From the NCBI GenBank assembly GCA_947179485.1, contig OX359248.1, positions 28,281,378-28,345,377 of the forward strand: a stretch of 64,000 nucleotides of DNA, given 5' to 3'. Source of the stretch: Allacma fusca. Lineage: Eukaryota > Arthropoda > Collembola > Symphypleona > Sminthuridae. The notes beneath the pieces are model-generated. The model was not told the origin of the DNA, did no database searches, and worked only from the letters and a program-made list of their open reading frames with translations. The position numbers and the translations under genes were made by a program. Positions 10,948 through 23,050 of this stretch are shown piece after piece (positions within the stretch are counted from its first letter, which is position 1; each line of letters begins with the position of its first letter).

Positions 10948-13584
10948 GCTGGAGCTGGTAATAAAACAAAAATAAAAATAAATTTAGTGATAATAACTAT
11001 TCAGATTTATCTTACACTGGAAAATTTACAGTAGTAGTAACTCAGGGAGCATGTGATAATGTTAGGGATAGTGTTCACAAATTGTTACCTCATTATGACC
11101 AACTTATTAAAGGTAAGCTCCGTCTGTAGTATCTGCATTAAACGTAGGATTCATTTTGAGATTTCTTTTCTTTTATATGAGCACATCAGTAATTTTAGTA
11201 TAACCTTCACCAAGACCAGAATGACATGTCACAGACAATATGTATATGCGTACAGCGTTCTTTAAAACAATGCTATTTACTTTCAACTACGCCAATTCGT
11301 CTCGGGTATCAATCATTAACATCCTGGTACTGGTACCTGTTTGCCAGATCATATGTCGTAGCGTGCCGTTGGCAGTTGGATTCATAAGGTAATGAATAAA
11401 TTTTATATTCCATAAATGTCTGGAAACAAAGACAATAGTATTCCAGGATATACACTCCAAAATAGGATAACATTACCAGCATCTTTAATACATACTTATT
11501 AGGTTCCCGTAAACAATTCCCCCCTGTAGCCCACATAAGAGTCGAACTCATAAAAAATTGGACTCGCCTTAGTTTGTAGCAAATTTAGTTCCAGATTTAT
11601 TAAAAAATTTTTCATTGGGCAAAATTAACTTTTGGGGTTCCAAAAATGTAATGCAAACAATATAATTCTTGAGGAGAACTTTTTAGAAATAATTTATTAC
11701 ATTTCATGTTTGGCTCCGGCGATCGCAATTTTTGACCTGAGCTGACGACATGAGAATCGAATGAATTCCCATTGAATTGTTTAAAAGCTTTAAAATATTT
11801 TTTTTTGCAACGGCCAGATCTGCCATAAAAAATGGCACATTCAGAAATTCCTCCTCCGAGTTTCTCTCATTTTCCGAGGCTGATTTTATTCCAGCTTTCC
11901 TCCTTATCTTTAACCCTCATACCCACGATTCTCAACTTAGAGCCCTTTCAGATAACAGGCTGGATAATATTTCCTGGAAATGAGCGTCAAAGCATGTTCT
12001 TAAAAATTTCATGTGGGAATAAAATGGTTAATTTTGAAATTGAAAAAAAGAATCCTCCAAAAATTTCGAGTTTGCGAAACGTTTATGACTCCTGTGACTT
12101 GTGACTGTCAATTATTTACCTATGTCAATTAAATAAATTATAGAAGATCTGCAAATTTTGCTACAAAGTTTAATCAAATGTTTTATGGGTTACACTCCTT
12201 CATGTAGGCTAGTGGAGGGGCCAGTTATTTGTTGGAACCCCACATATTATTTCACGTGAAATGCTTTCCAGAAATTAAGTTGACGCAAAATAATTTATTC
12301 AAGTGCAATTAATTCAGTGTTAAACAAAAATACTTTCATCCAGCTATTTTTCTGAATCCTTTTTTCGGATTTTTAAATACAATTTTCAATGCGTGCATTT
12401 GCAGCGCATACATACAAAATTAGTTTTAATTGCTTGAGGAACTACTTTAACAAGCCGCAATGACGTGTGCCATTGCATTAAAAAATAATAAATTTATGGA
12501 ATTTTATTTATGGTGATAAATTATAGCCTAAAGACTAGAATCTGCATCACTTTATCATTCCAGGAGAATTTCCAGATGTATTAGTGGAGTTGAATGTCTT
12601 CCCTTAATTTGAAATGAAAAGGAATTATTTTCATCATATTTAACTATAGATAATACAACAGGTAGCTGTATTGCTAAAATATGATGTTTCGATATTTGAA
12701 AACTACAGTTACTTTTTTTCTATTTGGTTATGGTAAAATAATAAGGGACAAAGTATTCCATTGGAAAGTCAAAACCAAATTTGTGTTAATTTATTGCCTC
12801 ACGTTCAGCAAAATATCCTCACACTAGATTGACTAGATGAATGATTATACAATTTTAAATTAAAAATCCTGGATGCCATAGTTTGCTGTACTACAGTATT
12901 TTCAAGCTGAAGTGTAATATGTAGATAGTGATATAAGCATTACCAATTATATTTACCTCAATTACTACGTGCACGTTTGCAGTTACATTTCCTTGGCATC
13001 TTGATTTCGAGTTAAAAGGTCCAGAAAGGATTTTTTGGTAGGCTTTTAAATTTTTCATGAAAACATATCCACATATATGTTACTACATTATCAGGATGGC
13101 TTATTTCTGATAATTAAACAACAATCTAGCAATAACAGGTAATTAACAATGCTAATTAGATTAGTAAATAGAACTTTATTTATACTTGTGGATTCCTTGC
13201 TAAAGCAGTATTTGATTTTAAAACTTCTTAGAGAAATCAACAAGTACACTTTGATAATAATTGAATGTTGAACTTGTGACGAAATAAATTAATTTTTTTG
13301 GATGTAAAGAAAAATGTAATACGTGCATTACAATTTGTGAGGGAATGATTTTGTGTACCCTCATTTCGACTCTATTGTGGTGTCAGTACGTTGAATAACA
13401 TTTCATTGTTTCAAAAAGCTTCTCGCAAGTAATCATTCACAGACGTGGATGCGCATAAATTTTGGAAAGAAAAAAAAAACAAATGCTCTAATGGAAAACA
13501 GTTGTTTTATTTTAGGTGCTTCTTTTTGCTGAACTGTTTTGATATAGATCTAATTTCCCACATTATATTGGATACAATTTCAAA
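10948..13584. other. Long intergenic stretch, nothing recognised
   Basis: About 2.6 kb of A+T-rich DNA between carbonic anhydrase copies 2 and 3. Short open frames (for example 11053-11265 and 11832-12104) show no domain, repeat or splice structure that I can support. Confidence 0.4.
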
Positions 13585-13842
13585 CTAGTCCTGATTCAAT
13601 TAGACTTTGATTAGCCTTATCTTAATAGTGTTAAAATAAACCATAACACATAGATAAATAAAAAATCATAATGATCAAGTTGATTTCACGTTTTTCTGCA
13701 ATCTCTCCATTTTGATTCATTGTTATGTGCTCACAATCAAATGCAAACATTTTCTATTAATTTAAATATTTTATTGAATTTTACCCAGTGATTAATTGTG
13801 TAATGATTTTTAATTGAATTGTGTATGAATTTTGAGTGTTAC
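13585..13842. repeat. Array 3' flank, also found at 25170-25496
   Basis: This stretch aligns with about 25170-25496: both run from a TTAGAC(T/C)TTG region through TCTATTAATTTAAATAT into the last carbonic anhydrase exon. The shared flank shows that copies 3 and 5 arose by duplication of a unit that included 3' sequence. Confidence 0.7.
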
Positions 13843-14130
13843 CCTATCGTATAGTTCCTGAATTGGTTTAACATTATTCGGCAATGGCGTGTTGTGTGCA
13901 TCCAATACATCTCGATATTGCTGTAGCTGAAATAAATACATTATAATCAATGAGACTTTTTGAAGGGAATCTTCTGAAGCCTATTTGCTTTAGATAATAC
14001 ATGTGCAGATGATCCTAGCGAATGCGAAGGATTTTATGATCAACTCCGGCATAACCCGGTGTTGTCAATGATCCATTGTATTGCAAATTAGGAAACCGTC
14101 GATGTCGCTTAGGAAGTAGTTTGATCTATT
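13843..14130 (-). pseudogene. Carbonic anhydrase copy 3, remnant
   Basis: Only two 3' pieces are recognisable. The exon 6 piece (13926-13843) encodes PLPNNVKPIQELYDR and keeps the conserved donor. An exon 5 piece (about 14126-14010) encodes PNLQYNGSLTTPGY and then loses the expected sequence and meets a stop. No signal peptide or HFHWGS exon appears upstream before copy 4's region. This is a truncated, decayed member of the array. Confidence 0.8.
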
Positions 14131-15139
14131 TCTTATTTAAATTTTGGGATATTAAAAATTTTGACTGCGAGATTTTGAAAAAAAGTATGTCAATTTTGAA
14201 CTATTATTTCAAAACACCTCCGTGATTTTCTGACGTACTTACCGTAGAAGACAGTGCAATACTCGTTCGAACCGCCTTAGTAACCCCGACTCAGATCTTT
14301 CCATTCCTTTACGGATTTTCAAAATTTTGACCAGGGATTTTTGAAGAAACCTTAAATTTTGACCAGTGTTTTGACATGAATTTTTTTTCGCCTAGAAGAA
14401 ATCATCTGAGACCTGCCCCCAAGACTAATCGTCGGTGTAAAGTTTCTGTTAAGACTAGTGATTTAAAAAAATGATTCTCACCCGAGTTGCTTTGTTTCGT
14501 TCATTATTGTTCTAGTAATACCATCCAGATACAGTAGGATATATTATTTTTGTTACATTTTTTTGTTTTATCTTTTGAGTCTTTGGCAGCATGGCGTTGA
14601 ATGTTTGCAACTTGGTTGTGATTTCAAAAGTTGTTTAAGTATTTTTGAAATCCTTAAAAAACTTTTTTATATGTACTACTGGCCGTAAGTAATACTAGGC
14701 TTCTTTATGCTTTTGCCAAAGTGTTAAACCGTCTGTAACTGGAAATCAGCTGCTTTTACAGATTGTGAGTTGATTCAACAATACAAAATAGCCCTTACCA
14801 CTACCATTACTGCTGTAACTCCAAATACGCCCAAAATGCCGGGCCAAAAAAAATCGGTCCCAAAAATTGTATGGTTAGTGTCCATTAATTTCGAAGTAAG
14901 TACAGAATGTTTGGTTTTTTTTGGAATTAAGCCTCACATTGGGGATATAGATTCAAGTCATTTGATGGACTTCAGTACAATTAAAAACATTGAATCAACA
15001 TTGTACCTGTATCAATTTACGATATCCTATCCATATACAGAAATTATAGCTGGAGTTCATTTAGATTTTAACAATTATAATTAATATTTAACAAATTGTT
15101 GTATTCTTTGAAGAATTTAACATTTTTACGCGTCAATAA
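14131..15139. other. Intergenic with one small open frame
   Basis: A 104-codon open frame on the plus strand (14770-15084) begins MIQQYKIALTTTITAVTPN. It has no motif I know and no clear splice partner, so I do not call it a gene. The rest is A+T-rich. Confidence 0.35.
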
Positions 15140-15620
15140 TAATTAATAATCTTTACACCTTGGTCATGTAGATTAAGAAACCCGTGGATTTTCATATACG
15201 CCATGGAATGACGGCAGATATATATAAATGTTTACAAATACACATACACTTGCAATGTATGGATGATATGGGCTCAGCCCGAAAATAATTCTTAATAAAT
15301 AAATTATTATTATCATTATAAATAAATGTGCAGCGGAACCCTGTTGCATGATCCCAGAAATAAATCGGGGAAATGTGTTTCATGTTTAGAGCTTATTGTA
15401 ACTTATTTATATTGTGCTTTATCGTTTAATTTCAAATACACAACGACTGAACTGGCTTTGTTTGACGTTGACCTACAAGAAATTTATTGGTATAGTACAC
15501 ATGATAGAGAGAGAGAAAGTGTTTGCATCCTCCAAAATCCATATAAAAGGGAAAGTAAAATATTTTACCAGGATATTTAGCCAAATCTTATTCAGTTTTC
15601 CATAAAAATCCACATGAAAC
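15140..15620. repeat. Dispersed repeat, copy A
   Basis: About 480 bp shared with a second copy near 19785-21830, for example TGGATTTTCATNTACG followed by CATGGAATGACGGCAGATA, and later CTTATTGTAAC. In the second copy the repeat is split by a hAT-type element, so copy A shows an uninterrupted version. No coding capacity was recognised. Confidence 0.75.
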
Positions 15621-17119
15621 ATCAAATCTTTTCAAGATTTTGACAGAGTAACCAATTTTAAGCGTTCCAAATTTCAGTCCTTTAAATTGTAGTAGCATTG
15701 AAATAAACAGTATACTCATACGAGTTGATTTCACGCACGTTAGTCTGTTTTATTTCAATGTTGTGTAATCAGAATCATATTGATTCTCCGATAGGGACTC
15801 TTGAACACAAAACAGTGGAAGAAGGTAAAAATTTGGAACATTATAAAATTTCGAGTCCATGCGTCCGTCGGTCCGTCACACGTTATTTTCTGTTTCAATT
15901 GGAGATATCTTATAGATCATGGATAAAGATAACTTAATAGTTAGGGATAGGGGAAACTTGTGTTCTGGGGATAGAGGGAACTTTATGTGCTATTGACAGG
16001 GGGATTTATTCATAAGGGATCGTTTGGGTTAAGGACAGGGAGACATTTATGCTATGATTCTGTAGGTCGAACTTTATGAACCAGAAATCGGAAGAGCCTT
16101 ATAAGTTAAAAATACGAGAAGCTTTACAGGTTAAGAAAGATGGAGCTTTATAGGTTCCGGATGACTGCAGGTTATGGACATCGTTTCTCTATTTTATTAC
16201 ATTCCAGTCTAGCCCAACTGTTCTGCGATTGGTTAACGGAATCCTGTTAAAATCCTGCCCATATCCATAACCTCAAAAGATTCTATTATTCATGATAAAT
16301 AAAAGTTACCACATTCATTTTTGAAGCAAACTATGAGATTACATACATACGTGGGTATTGTAATGGTCGCTGTCACTTGTATTGCTTCCCATGAGCCTTG
16401 TCACTAATAATTTTAGTTGAACGCTAATTTAATTTTAACCATTGCTAACTAAACTAAACGCGATTTCTGCAGTAAGGACCACTCTGCGTTAGGTTTCTGA
16501 ACAAGCTTGGTGCGACTAGCTTTGTCTCCAATTCTTTCTCCGACATTTCATTCTATTGAATAAATTCTATTCTAAGTACTGTTGTATAATCCCGGATCAC
16601 ACTTTTACCTTTCTTTCCTTATTTTACTTTACAACTATCGAGTTAGTATGTATCTAATTACTTATATCCTGATAGACTAGTCCCCTTACAATCCTGCCGC
16701 TTCTTGTTTATATGACCTAGCGGGAGAGGGAAACATTTCACAAGGGGTCTGTACCTGTTTTTGTGTAGACAAAATATTCATTCAAACGAAGCGATTTCAC
16801 AAAATGTTGAGATAATTGCATTTTTGGAAATTTATTTCTTTGGAAGTTCACGATTTTACAAGAATTTCCTTGAAAATTTGACAAAATTTAAATTGAATTC
16901 ATCCCCATTAAGGTGGCCCTTTCCTTAGCCCCTCCATCCCTGGTTTTTTCTGCGGGGGAATAATATCCCTCCGTTCCCCCTTCCTGGGTGGCTGTTTTGA
17001 GAGAGGGTGATTTGTGTATCATATACACGGATTTCCTATTATTTAAAGTATTAAATTTTACACAATGACGAATTACATGTTATTTATAAAACCGATATTT
17101 TTTATGACTTTCTCGTTAC
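15621..17119. other. Intergenic, no gene seen
   Basis: A+T-rich sequence downstream of carbonic anhydrase copy 4. Loosely repeated phrases with AGGGATAGGGG and GAGCTTTATAGG occur at 15940-16150 without a regular period. A possible last exon of copy 4 could lie here, but none was identified. Confidence 0.35.
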
Positions 17120-18864
17120 CCGATTGTTCAGACTCTGAGCTGGTCTGACATTATCCTGCAATATTTTGTTATGTCCATCTAATTCCAGTTGAAATTGTTG
17201 CAGCTAAAATAAATAAATTGTAATCATTCAATATTCCTTGTTTAGGCTAATGTGCTTATATATATATGTATAAACATATACGCGCCAATCTGCAGAACTG
17301 GCGATTGACGTTCCATGTACCTAAAATCATTGCGCTAATATTTCACGTTTTGGAAGGAATCTACTGTAAAACCCTTCCGCTTTAAATACTATACCTGAAT
17401 CCGAAGTACATACGCGAAGAAAATTGTGAGCGAGTGCATAAAACTACAAAGACAAAGCGTTACTTGAGTTACTTAGCCAAAGATAAGGAATAATAATTGT
17501 AGTTAAGAGCGGGTAAGCAAAAGTAGAGTTAAGTAAAGAAAAAAACTGAAGACAAAACTGCTAATTCTGATAAACGGTCCAAATATTTTTATATAAGGAC
17601 ACTCCACGAACGTTTAAAAGGAAGGACCTATGTTAGGCATCAAACTAAATTTTAATTACCTGTGTTTGAGAAATTCGACCCCTGTTTCCAATAACGTTCC
17701 ACAAAACAACTTCGGCACAACCTGGGGTTGTTAAGGATCCGTTGTATTGAAAATTATAAAATCTCTCTTGGTCAGGAAGCAGTTCAACAAGGTTAAGTTT
17801 AGTTCCTGTAGTACTGTCACCAGCTTTCTTAAGCTTACTCATAGCTTTCAGTACGGGAGTGAAAGCTGGGTTGTCTTCGTTAGAAAGCTTTATGATAACA
17901 AAATGTATTAATACAAATATCTGTATGTAGTACATTTGTTTGTTTGTACGCAAATTCGTGTAACCGCACATAATTGCTTATGTATTTTATTTAAAAGTTT
18001 TATAGTCCAATATAATACTGCAAATATATTATTGTAATATCTTACGGCATAAACAACTCCAACAACGACAACAGCATTTGGTTCGTTCGAATCGACAGCC
18101 TCCGTGAAACTATTGAACTCGCTTGAATAGTGAACGAAATGCCCCTCCATTGCATATCTACAGAGAATTAAAAGAACTATGTACCAAAGTACCAATTTGA
18201 GCATATTAAAATAGTTACATATAATTAGAATTTTCATCATACGATTTATTGTTAAATGTGTGCTCAGTTCCATGATCTTTGTTCGATCCCCAGTGAAAAT
18301 GAAGTTGGCTGAATACATAGCGTTTGTTTGCCAAGTTGTCTTTACCTCCTTGCAAATAGCTTGTGGATGTAAGATCAGCCCTGACGGATGCTTGAACTTA
18401 AAAATTAAAAAAACATTGCTGAAATTTTTCAAATATAATGCTTCCTAATGTTTTCTTATTGTAACACAATATCAGTGTAAACGTACTTGTGTGACCATTA
18501 TTTTGCAAAATGAAGTCCTGGTTTTGGCAGTAATCTCTGCTGTAGTACAGTTGAGCTTTCCTAGCCTTTGAGAGAATTTTGTGGTTTGAATTAATATTAA
18601 TGGGTGACTGGCTTCTACCTTTGTTACAAGTATCTTCCCAGGACTTTGGACCGCAGTCTTCTTCATCATAGCAGAAAGCTACAATAATAAGTAAATAAAT
18701 ATACGTATAGTAAATCTCAGCTATACTTCAGGCGTTATTAATTAATCTGCATTTTTTTCACTTATAAGAATAATAAAAACAGAACTGAGACACTTACAGC
18801 CATTTCCCTTTCCTGGTTTAATGAGGAGCGACGCAGCGCACAAGAATAACAATGCAAGCTTCAT
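17120..18864 (-). CDS. Secreted alpha-carbonic anhydrase, copy 4
   Basis: Minus-strand gene with all recognisable exons open. Exon 1 from 18864 encodes MKLALLFLCAASLLIKPGKG, a signal peptide nearly the same as in copy 5. Exon 2 (about 18685-18485) has CGPKSWEDTC, QSPININS and ILQNNGHT. Exon 3 (about 18400-18260) has LTSTSYLQGG and VFSQLHFHWGSN with two zinc histidines. Exon 4 (about 18164-18046) has YAMEGHFVHYSSEF with the third. Exon 5 (about 17889-17661) has YNGSLTTPGCAEVVLWNV with the active-site threonine. Exon 6 (17205-17120) has LQDNVRPAQSLNNR and the conserved donor; read-through would stop at 17102. Close similarity to copy 5 marks this pair as the youngest duplicates of the array. 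Confidence 0.92.
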
Positions 18865-19784
18865 GTTCCTAGATTTTACAGAATATGGTTAGTAATACCT
18901 GGCGGTGTACACTAGTACATATTTTTTTGTGCTTCACTACAATCCATATTTGACACTGGATTCACGAATATCACTTATTGTGAGACTATAAATAATTGAT
19001 CTCATTTTCCCCAAAATCAGTAGTTTTACCTATCAACTTGTAAATACAGCTGCATGTAAGAGACAAATTATGGTAAAGGAATAATTAGTCTGTACAAGTA
19101 GAAGCATGAAACATATTTAAAATTATGTTATTACCTGCAAAATCCCAAATCCCTAAATACTTTACCCTTTTTTAATTAAATTGTAAATTAGAACTCCAAA
19201 TGACTATTATATGAAAGCACAGGAGCAGTATATGGGGAACAAAATATTTCAAATGGATTTAGAATATCAACATTTTTAAACTTACTTTTTTATTCACGCG
19301 AGTTGTGCTTGACTAAGTTATTGAGAGAATCTTCTCCTGGTCTTTACTGTTTAGACGGCAGGGAATCCAGTAAATTCTGTAGCGAAACAAGAGCCCTTAT
19401 ATACGGGGACCATGGAGTATGGCGTATGTATAGTCAATCATGCTAGAGCTTTTCTCAATTCAATGGAAATAATATTTGATTAAAAGCAGGAATATGATTC
19501 AAAAATTATGCTTCCCTGTATTTTGATACTTTATAATACCCAGGTAGTATTAATTGAGCTTCCATAAGTATTTTCATTTTTGCAAAGTGTGGTGAATAAC
19601 CTGGTGTAATTTGGTGGCAATATAATTCTGGTAGAAACTGGTAAAGAAGAACTGCTATTATTACATCTTGGATTATTTTCTGCATTGTAATATTTAAAAC
19701 AAAATGATCCGCTTGGGTGTTCTATGAAGAACTTTGTCTTTTTATTGAGTCAATGATTTAGTAATCTAGCAATTTCGCACACTT
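18865..19784. other. Upstream region of CA copy 4
   Basis: No gene recognised. The promoter of copy 4 should be just above 18870, but no core element stands out. Confidence 0.35.
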
Positions 19785-21830
19785 TGGTCATATAGATAAA
19801 ACATTTCGTGGATTTTCATGTACGTCATGGAATGACGGCAGATACAAATGTGTAGCCTAACCAGTGCTCGGACTGGGTACGGGTAATACTCGGGTAAATG
19901 GGTACGGGTACAGGTATGGGTACTACCCGGGTACAGAAGTTGCGTACTCGCAAGTACGCGGGTACTACCCGGGTACTCTTGATTTTAGGCAATAAAGTGG
20001 GTACAGGTACGGGTACGGGTATGGGTACTCACTCAGTGGCAATCGGGTAGTACCCAATGGGTACGGGTATCACTATGTAAAATACCTGTACCCGTGGGTG
20101 CTGTACCCGAGTATTTTTGGGTACTTCAAGGATTCCTGATGGGATGGATTATATACTATGGCTAACAATAAGACCTACCAACCGTGGAGTTGCTTATTTC
20201 TTAGTATACAGATACTTGCGTTAGTGACAGAGCCAAGTGGCTTCGTCTCATTTATGATTACGTGGTAGTTGCAATCTAACGCTTCTAATAATTCATCCAA
20301 GGAATCTAATAAAGAAATGGAGCGTAGAGTCAGTGAAATCATGTGTTTATCGACTTAAATAGTGCAGCTCATCAACGAAGAATTTCAAGGGGGAGGTTCT
20401 TGGGATTCAATTTAATTAGCTTCATTGGGAGGGTAACATTACAATTATTTGAAGACGTGTTACGAGATAAGATCGAAATAAATATGCATTTATTAGCAGA
20501 CCCATTTCTTAACGTTACAAGTACCCAGGGTTGCCCAAATGAAAACGCCAAGGCATTTTATGCAGGCAATTTGAGCATTGTCAATTCAGGGTATTTATTG
20601 AGGTGAATATTTATAACATTTTAGAATGAAAAATATCATTCCTTGCACGCAATATTTATATTTCAGTCCCTTTGATTAATCTTGATAATTTTGTTGTTAA
20701 AAGAACTTGACAGACATCTGAACTTGACGTTCAAAACTTCCATGGGGTTGCATTTTAGTCCTATTTTGCCTGCATTTTTTCGAAAATCTCCGTCTCGGGC
20801 TTCATAAATGTCAGAGAGTTTACGAATGTTTGTTTTATAAATCTAATATAAAATGAATATTCAATATTGCCTCCCACATTTATTTCCTGAAACCGCAATA
20901 TTTGACTTAGAAAAATTATGATCAACTCAATTTTTCCGTATAATATTTTCTATACATAGTGTTCGATTAGCCGTAAACGATTAGCAGGGGAAAAAAATTG
21001 TTTCTTGTTCTCCAAGTTGAAAAGCAAGTTATGAAGAGTTTAGTATTAAAGATTCCGTCCCAATTCTAATTATCGAGAACACATTTCATTTCATGCAGCA
21101 AGTTATTATTTTGGGGTAGTAGGATTTGAATTTCGTCAGTGTTTATTAAAAAAATCACAAAATGCTTTAAATAATTTTTTCAAAAAATTCGAATAGGATG
21201 TCTTTAACACCTGGGGAAAATTCCCAAAATCCCGGACACTTTTAATGGAGGTCAAAAAATTGTCAAATTAAATTTTTTGAGCTGGGCAGGCTAATGTCGC
21301 CGGGGATTTTAAATCGGGCAAACTTCCAGTACCCGAGTAATACCCGGGTACACACAATAGATACTCGGGTACGGGTACAGGTTTTGGGTACATTATGGGT
21401 ACAGGTAAATTGTGGGTACAGGTACTACATTGTACTTTCAGGTACGAGTACGGGTACTGAAATAATTTACCCGGGTACTCGGGTATGGGCACGGGTATAG
21501 GTACAGTATTTTGTAGTACCCGATATTCGGGTACGGGTATGGGTACGGGTACACGGTTTCTGTACCCAGTCCGAGCACTGAGCCTAACCTTGTTGCATGT
21601 TTCTGAAAATAATTAGGGGAAATGCGTTTCATTTTTGGAGCTTATTGTAACCCATTGTTAGTAGTTTTATTGTTTAATTTCAGCTACTAAACCCGCTTTG
21701 TTTGGTGATGGCCGACAAAAACTTTATTGGTCGTGTACAGATGACAGAGAGTCAAGAAAACGTTTACACGCTCCACAATCCATACAACAAGGGATTGTAA
21801 AATACATTTAATCCCCCCATTGCGTAATCA
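19785..21830. repeat. Dispersed repeat, copy B, split by a hAT-type element
   Basis: The left piece (19785-19861) and right piece (21581-21830) together match copy A at 15140-15620. The join is the insertion of the 1.7-kb element at 19862-21580 with an AGCCTAAC target duplication. Confidence 0.8.
19862..21580. mobile_element. Non-autonomous hAT-type element, GGGTAC family
   Basis: Ends are CAGTGCTCGGACTGGGTAC and its inverted partner, an identical 19-bp terminal inverted repeat. The flanks carry AGCCTAAC on both sides (19854-19861 and 21581-21588), an 8-bp target duplication as made by hAT transposases. About 250 bp at each end is packed with GGGTACGGGTA-type units, in mirrored orientation (19870-20120 and 21320-21560). 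The middle (20130-21300) has no transposase; the 87-codon frame at 20343-20606 shows no known domain. The repeat copy at 15140 serves as a pre-insertion reference. Confidence 0.9.
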
Positions 21831-22869
21831 CATGTTTTTCCAAAATATGTTCATCCCACTGCACTGTTACAAAAACTCTCGATACAGGCTTCAAGGAATT
21901 GGAGCAACCCCAGGATCATTTTGGAAAAGCTAAAATTTTGAAAGTTTAAAATTGATTATGACATTTGACATTTCATTGACAACCGAATTTCTTGCTGGAA
22001 GAAAATGTCATCAGAAAATAATACGGTCAGTTATGCCTTTGTTAAAATACTCGCTTTGAGCGAACAGTAAATTACTAATAATATCAAAAACAAAATTTGA
22101 GACAAAGTTTTTAGAACATTCGTATTTCACACAACGTAAATTTTCAAGCCTTTTGCTACCAATGTAATGTCTAATCCAGTGAGGTGGTGCCGCTGACTAA
22201 CATTTCAAAACGATGTCTTGGATTTGTTTCTTTTTGTTTTAGTACAGATATTCAATGCAAGGGACTTGCTACACTTGTTCGACAGCTCTATTTTGCTCTA
22301 ATGACATGTAAGTTTTTTCCGAAATTTTGAATTTTGAAAGAACAATTTTAAACTTTACAAATTTTAGTTTTACAAAAAATTCCGGAATTTTCCTAACTTC
22401 CTACTTCCGCTGTGTCGATGCTAGTTCAGGATGATACAAATGAAAAAGCTTAACAAATATTTTCTACAATGGAATAGTTTTTGCACGCGTAAGGCAGTGA
22501 CCGCTCGTAGGAGTATACATGCTGAGTGTGCAAAAGAGCATGTACTATACTTTAACATACAGGTAAATATGTGTATACTCACGTGCATAATCGGAAAAAC
22601 AAAGTTGATTATTGTTCAGATTTTACAAACCCCTAGTTTGTTCAAATTTTGAGTATGCTAACAATAAGCCGATTATTACGCCGCCGGTCCTTAGAGACGC
22701 GTCATTCTCAGAAAAGCGAATTTCTGTGTATAACCTCATTGTCAAGTCAAGAGTCATGTATCGAATTTAAGCCAACAGTCAAGTTTTAGGTCCAAATTAA
22801 GCGTCACGTTCAAATCATGTTGATTATACAAATGGCTCTTGCTCTTACAGCAGATCTGATTCGAGAATG
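21831..22869. other. Intergenic, no gene seen
   Basis: No domain-bearing frame, repeat end or RNA gene recognised. Confidence 0.35.
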
Positions 22870-23050
22870 TCTGGCAAAGGAGAGATTTCGAGTAATTTCT
22901 TGAGCACAGTTAGTGCAAAATGATGCACAACTATACAACAATGCCTTTTCATTACATATGGGAATTATTTCACTCTTTGAACCACCCATTTGTGACTTGT
23001 AGTTGACTTAGAACAGTTTTCAGCAAACTTTTTAAAGTGTCAGAAATAGA
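22870..23050. repeat. Dispersed repeat, partner at 61490-61640
   Basis: Shares long runs with 61490-61640, including CACAACTAT, ACATATGGGAATTATT and TTGTAGTTGACTTAGAACAG. Here the sequence runs on past TTTTCAGCA. At 61640 the match is replaced by GGGTAC-rich sequence. Confidence 0.75.

Noticed and set aside
14770-15084. 104-codon open frame
   Set aside because: No recognised motif, no paralogue in the window and no obvious splice context; kept only as a note.
19862-21632. Frames rich in Y-P-Y-P or G-T-G-T residues at both ends of the hAT-type element
   Set aside because: They read through GGGTAC-type motif arrays and are not genes.
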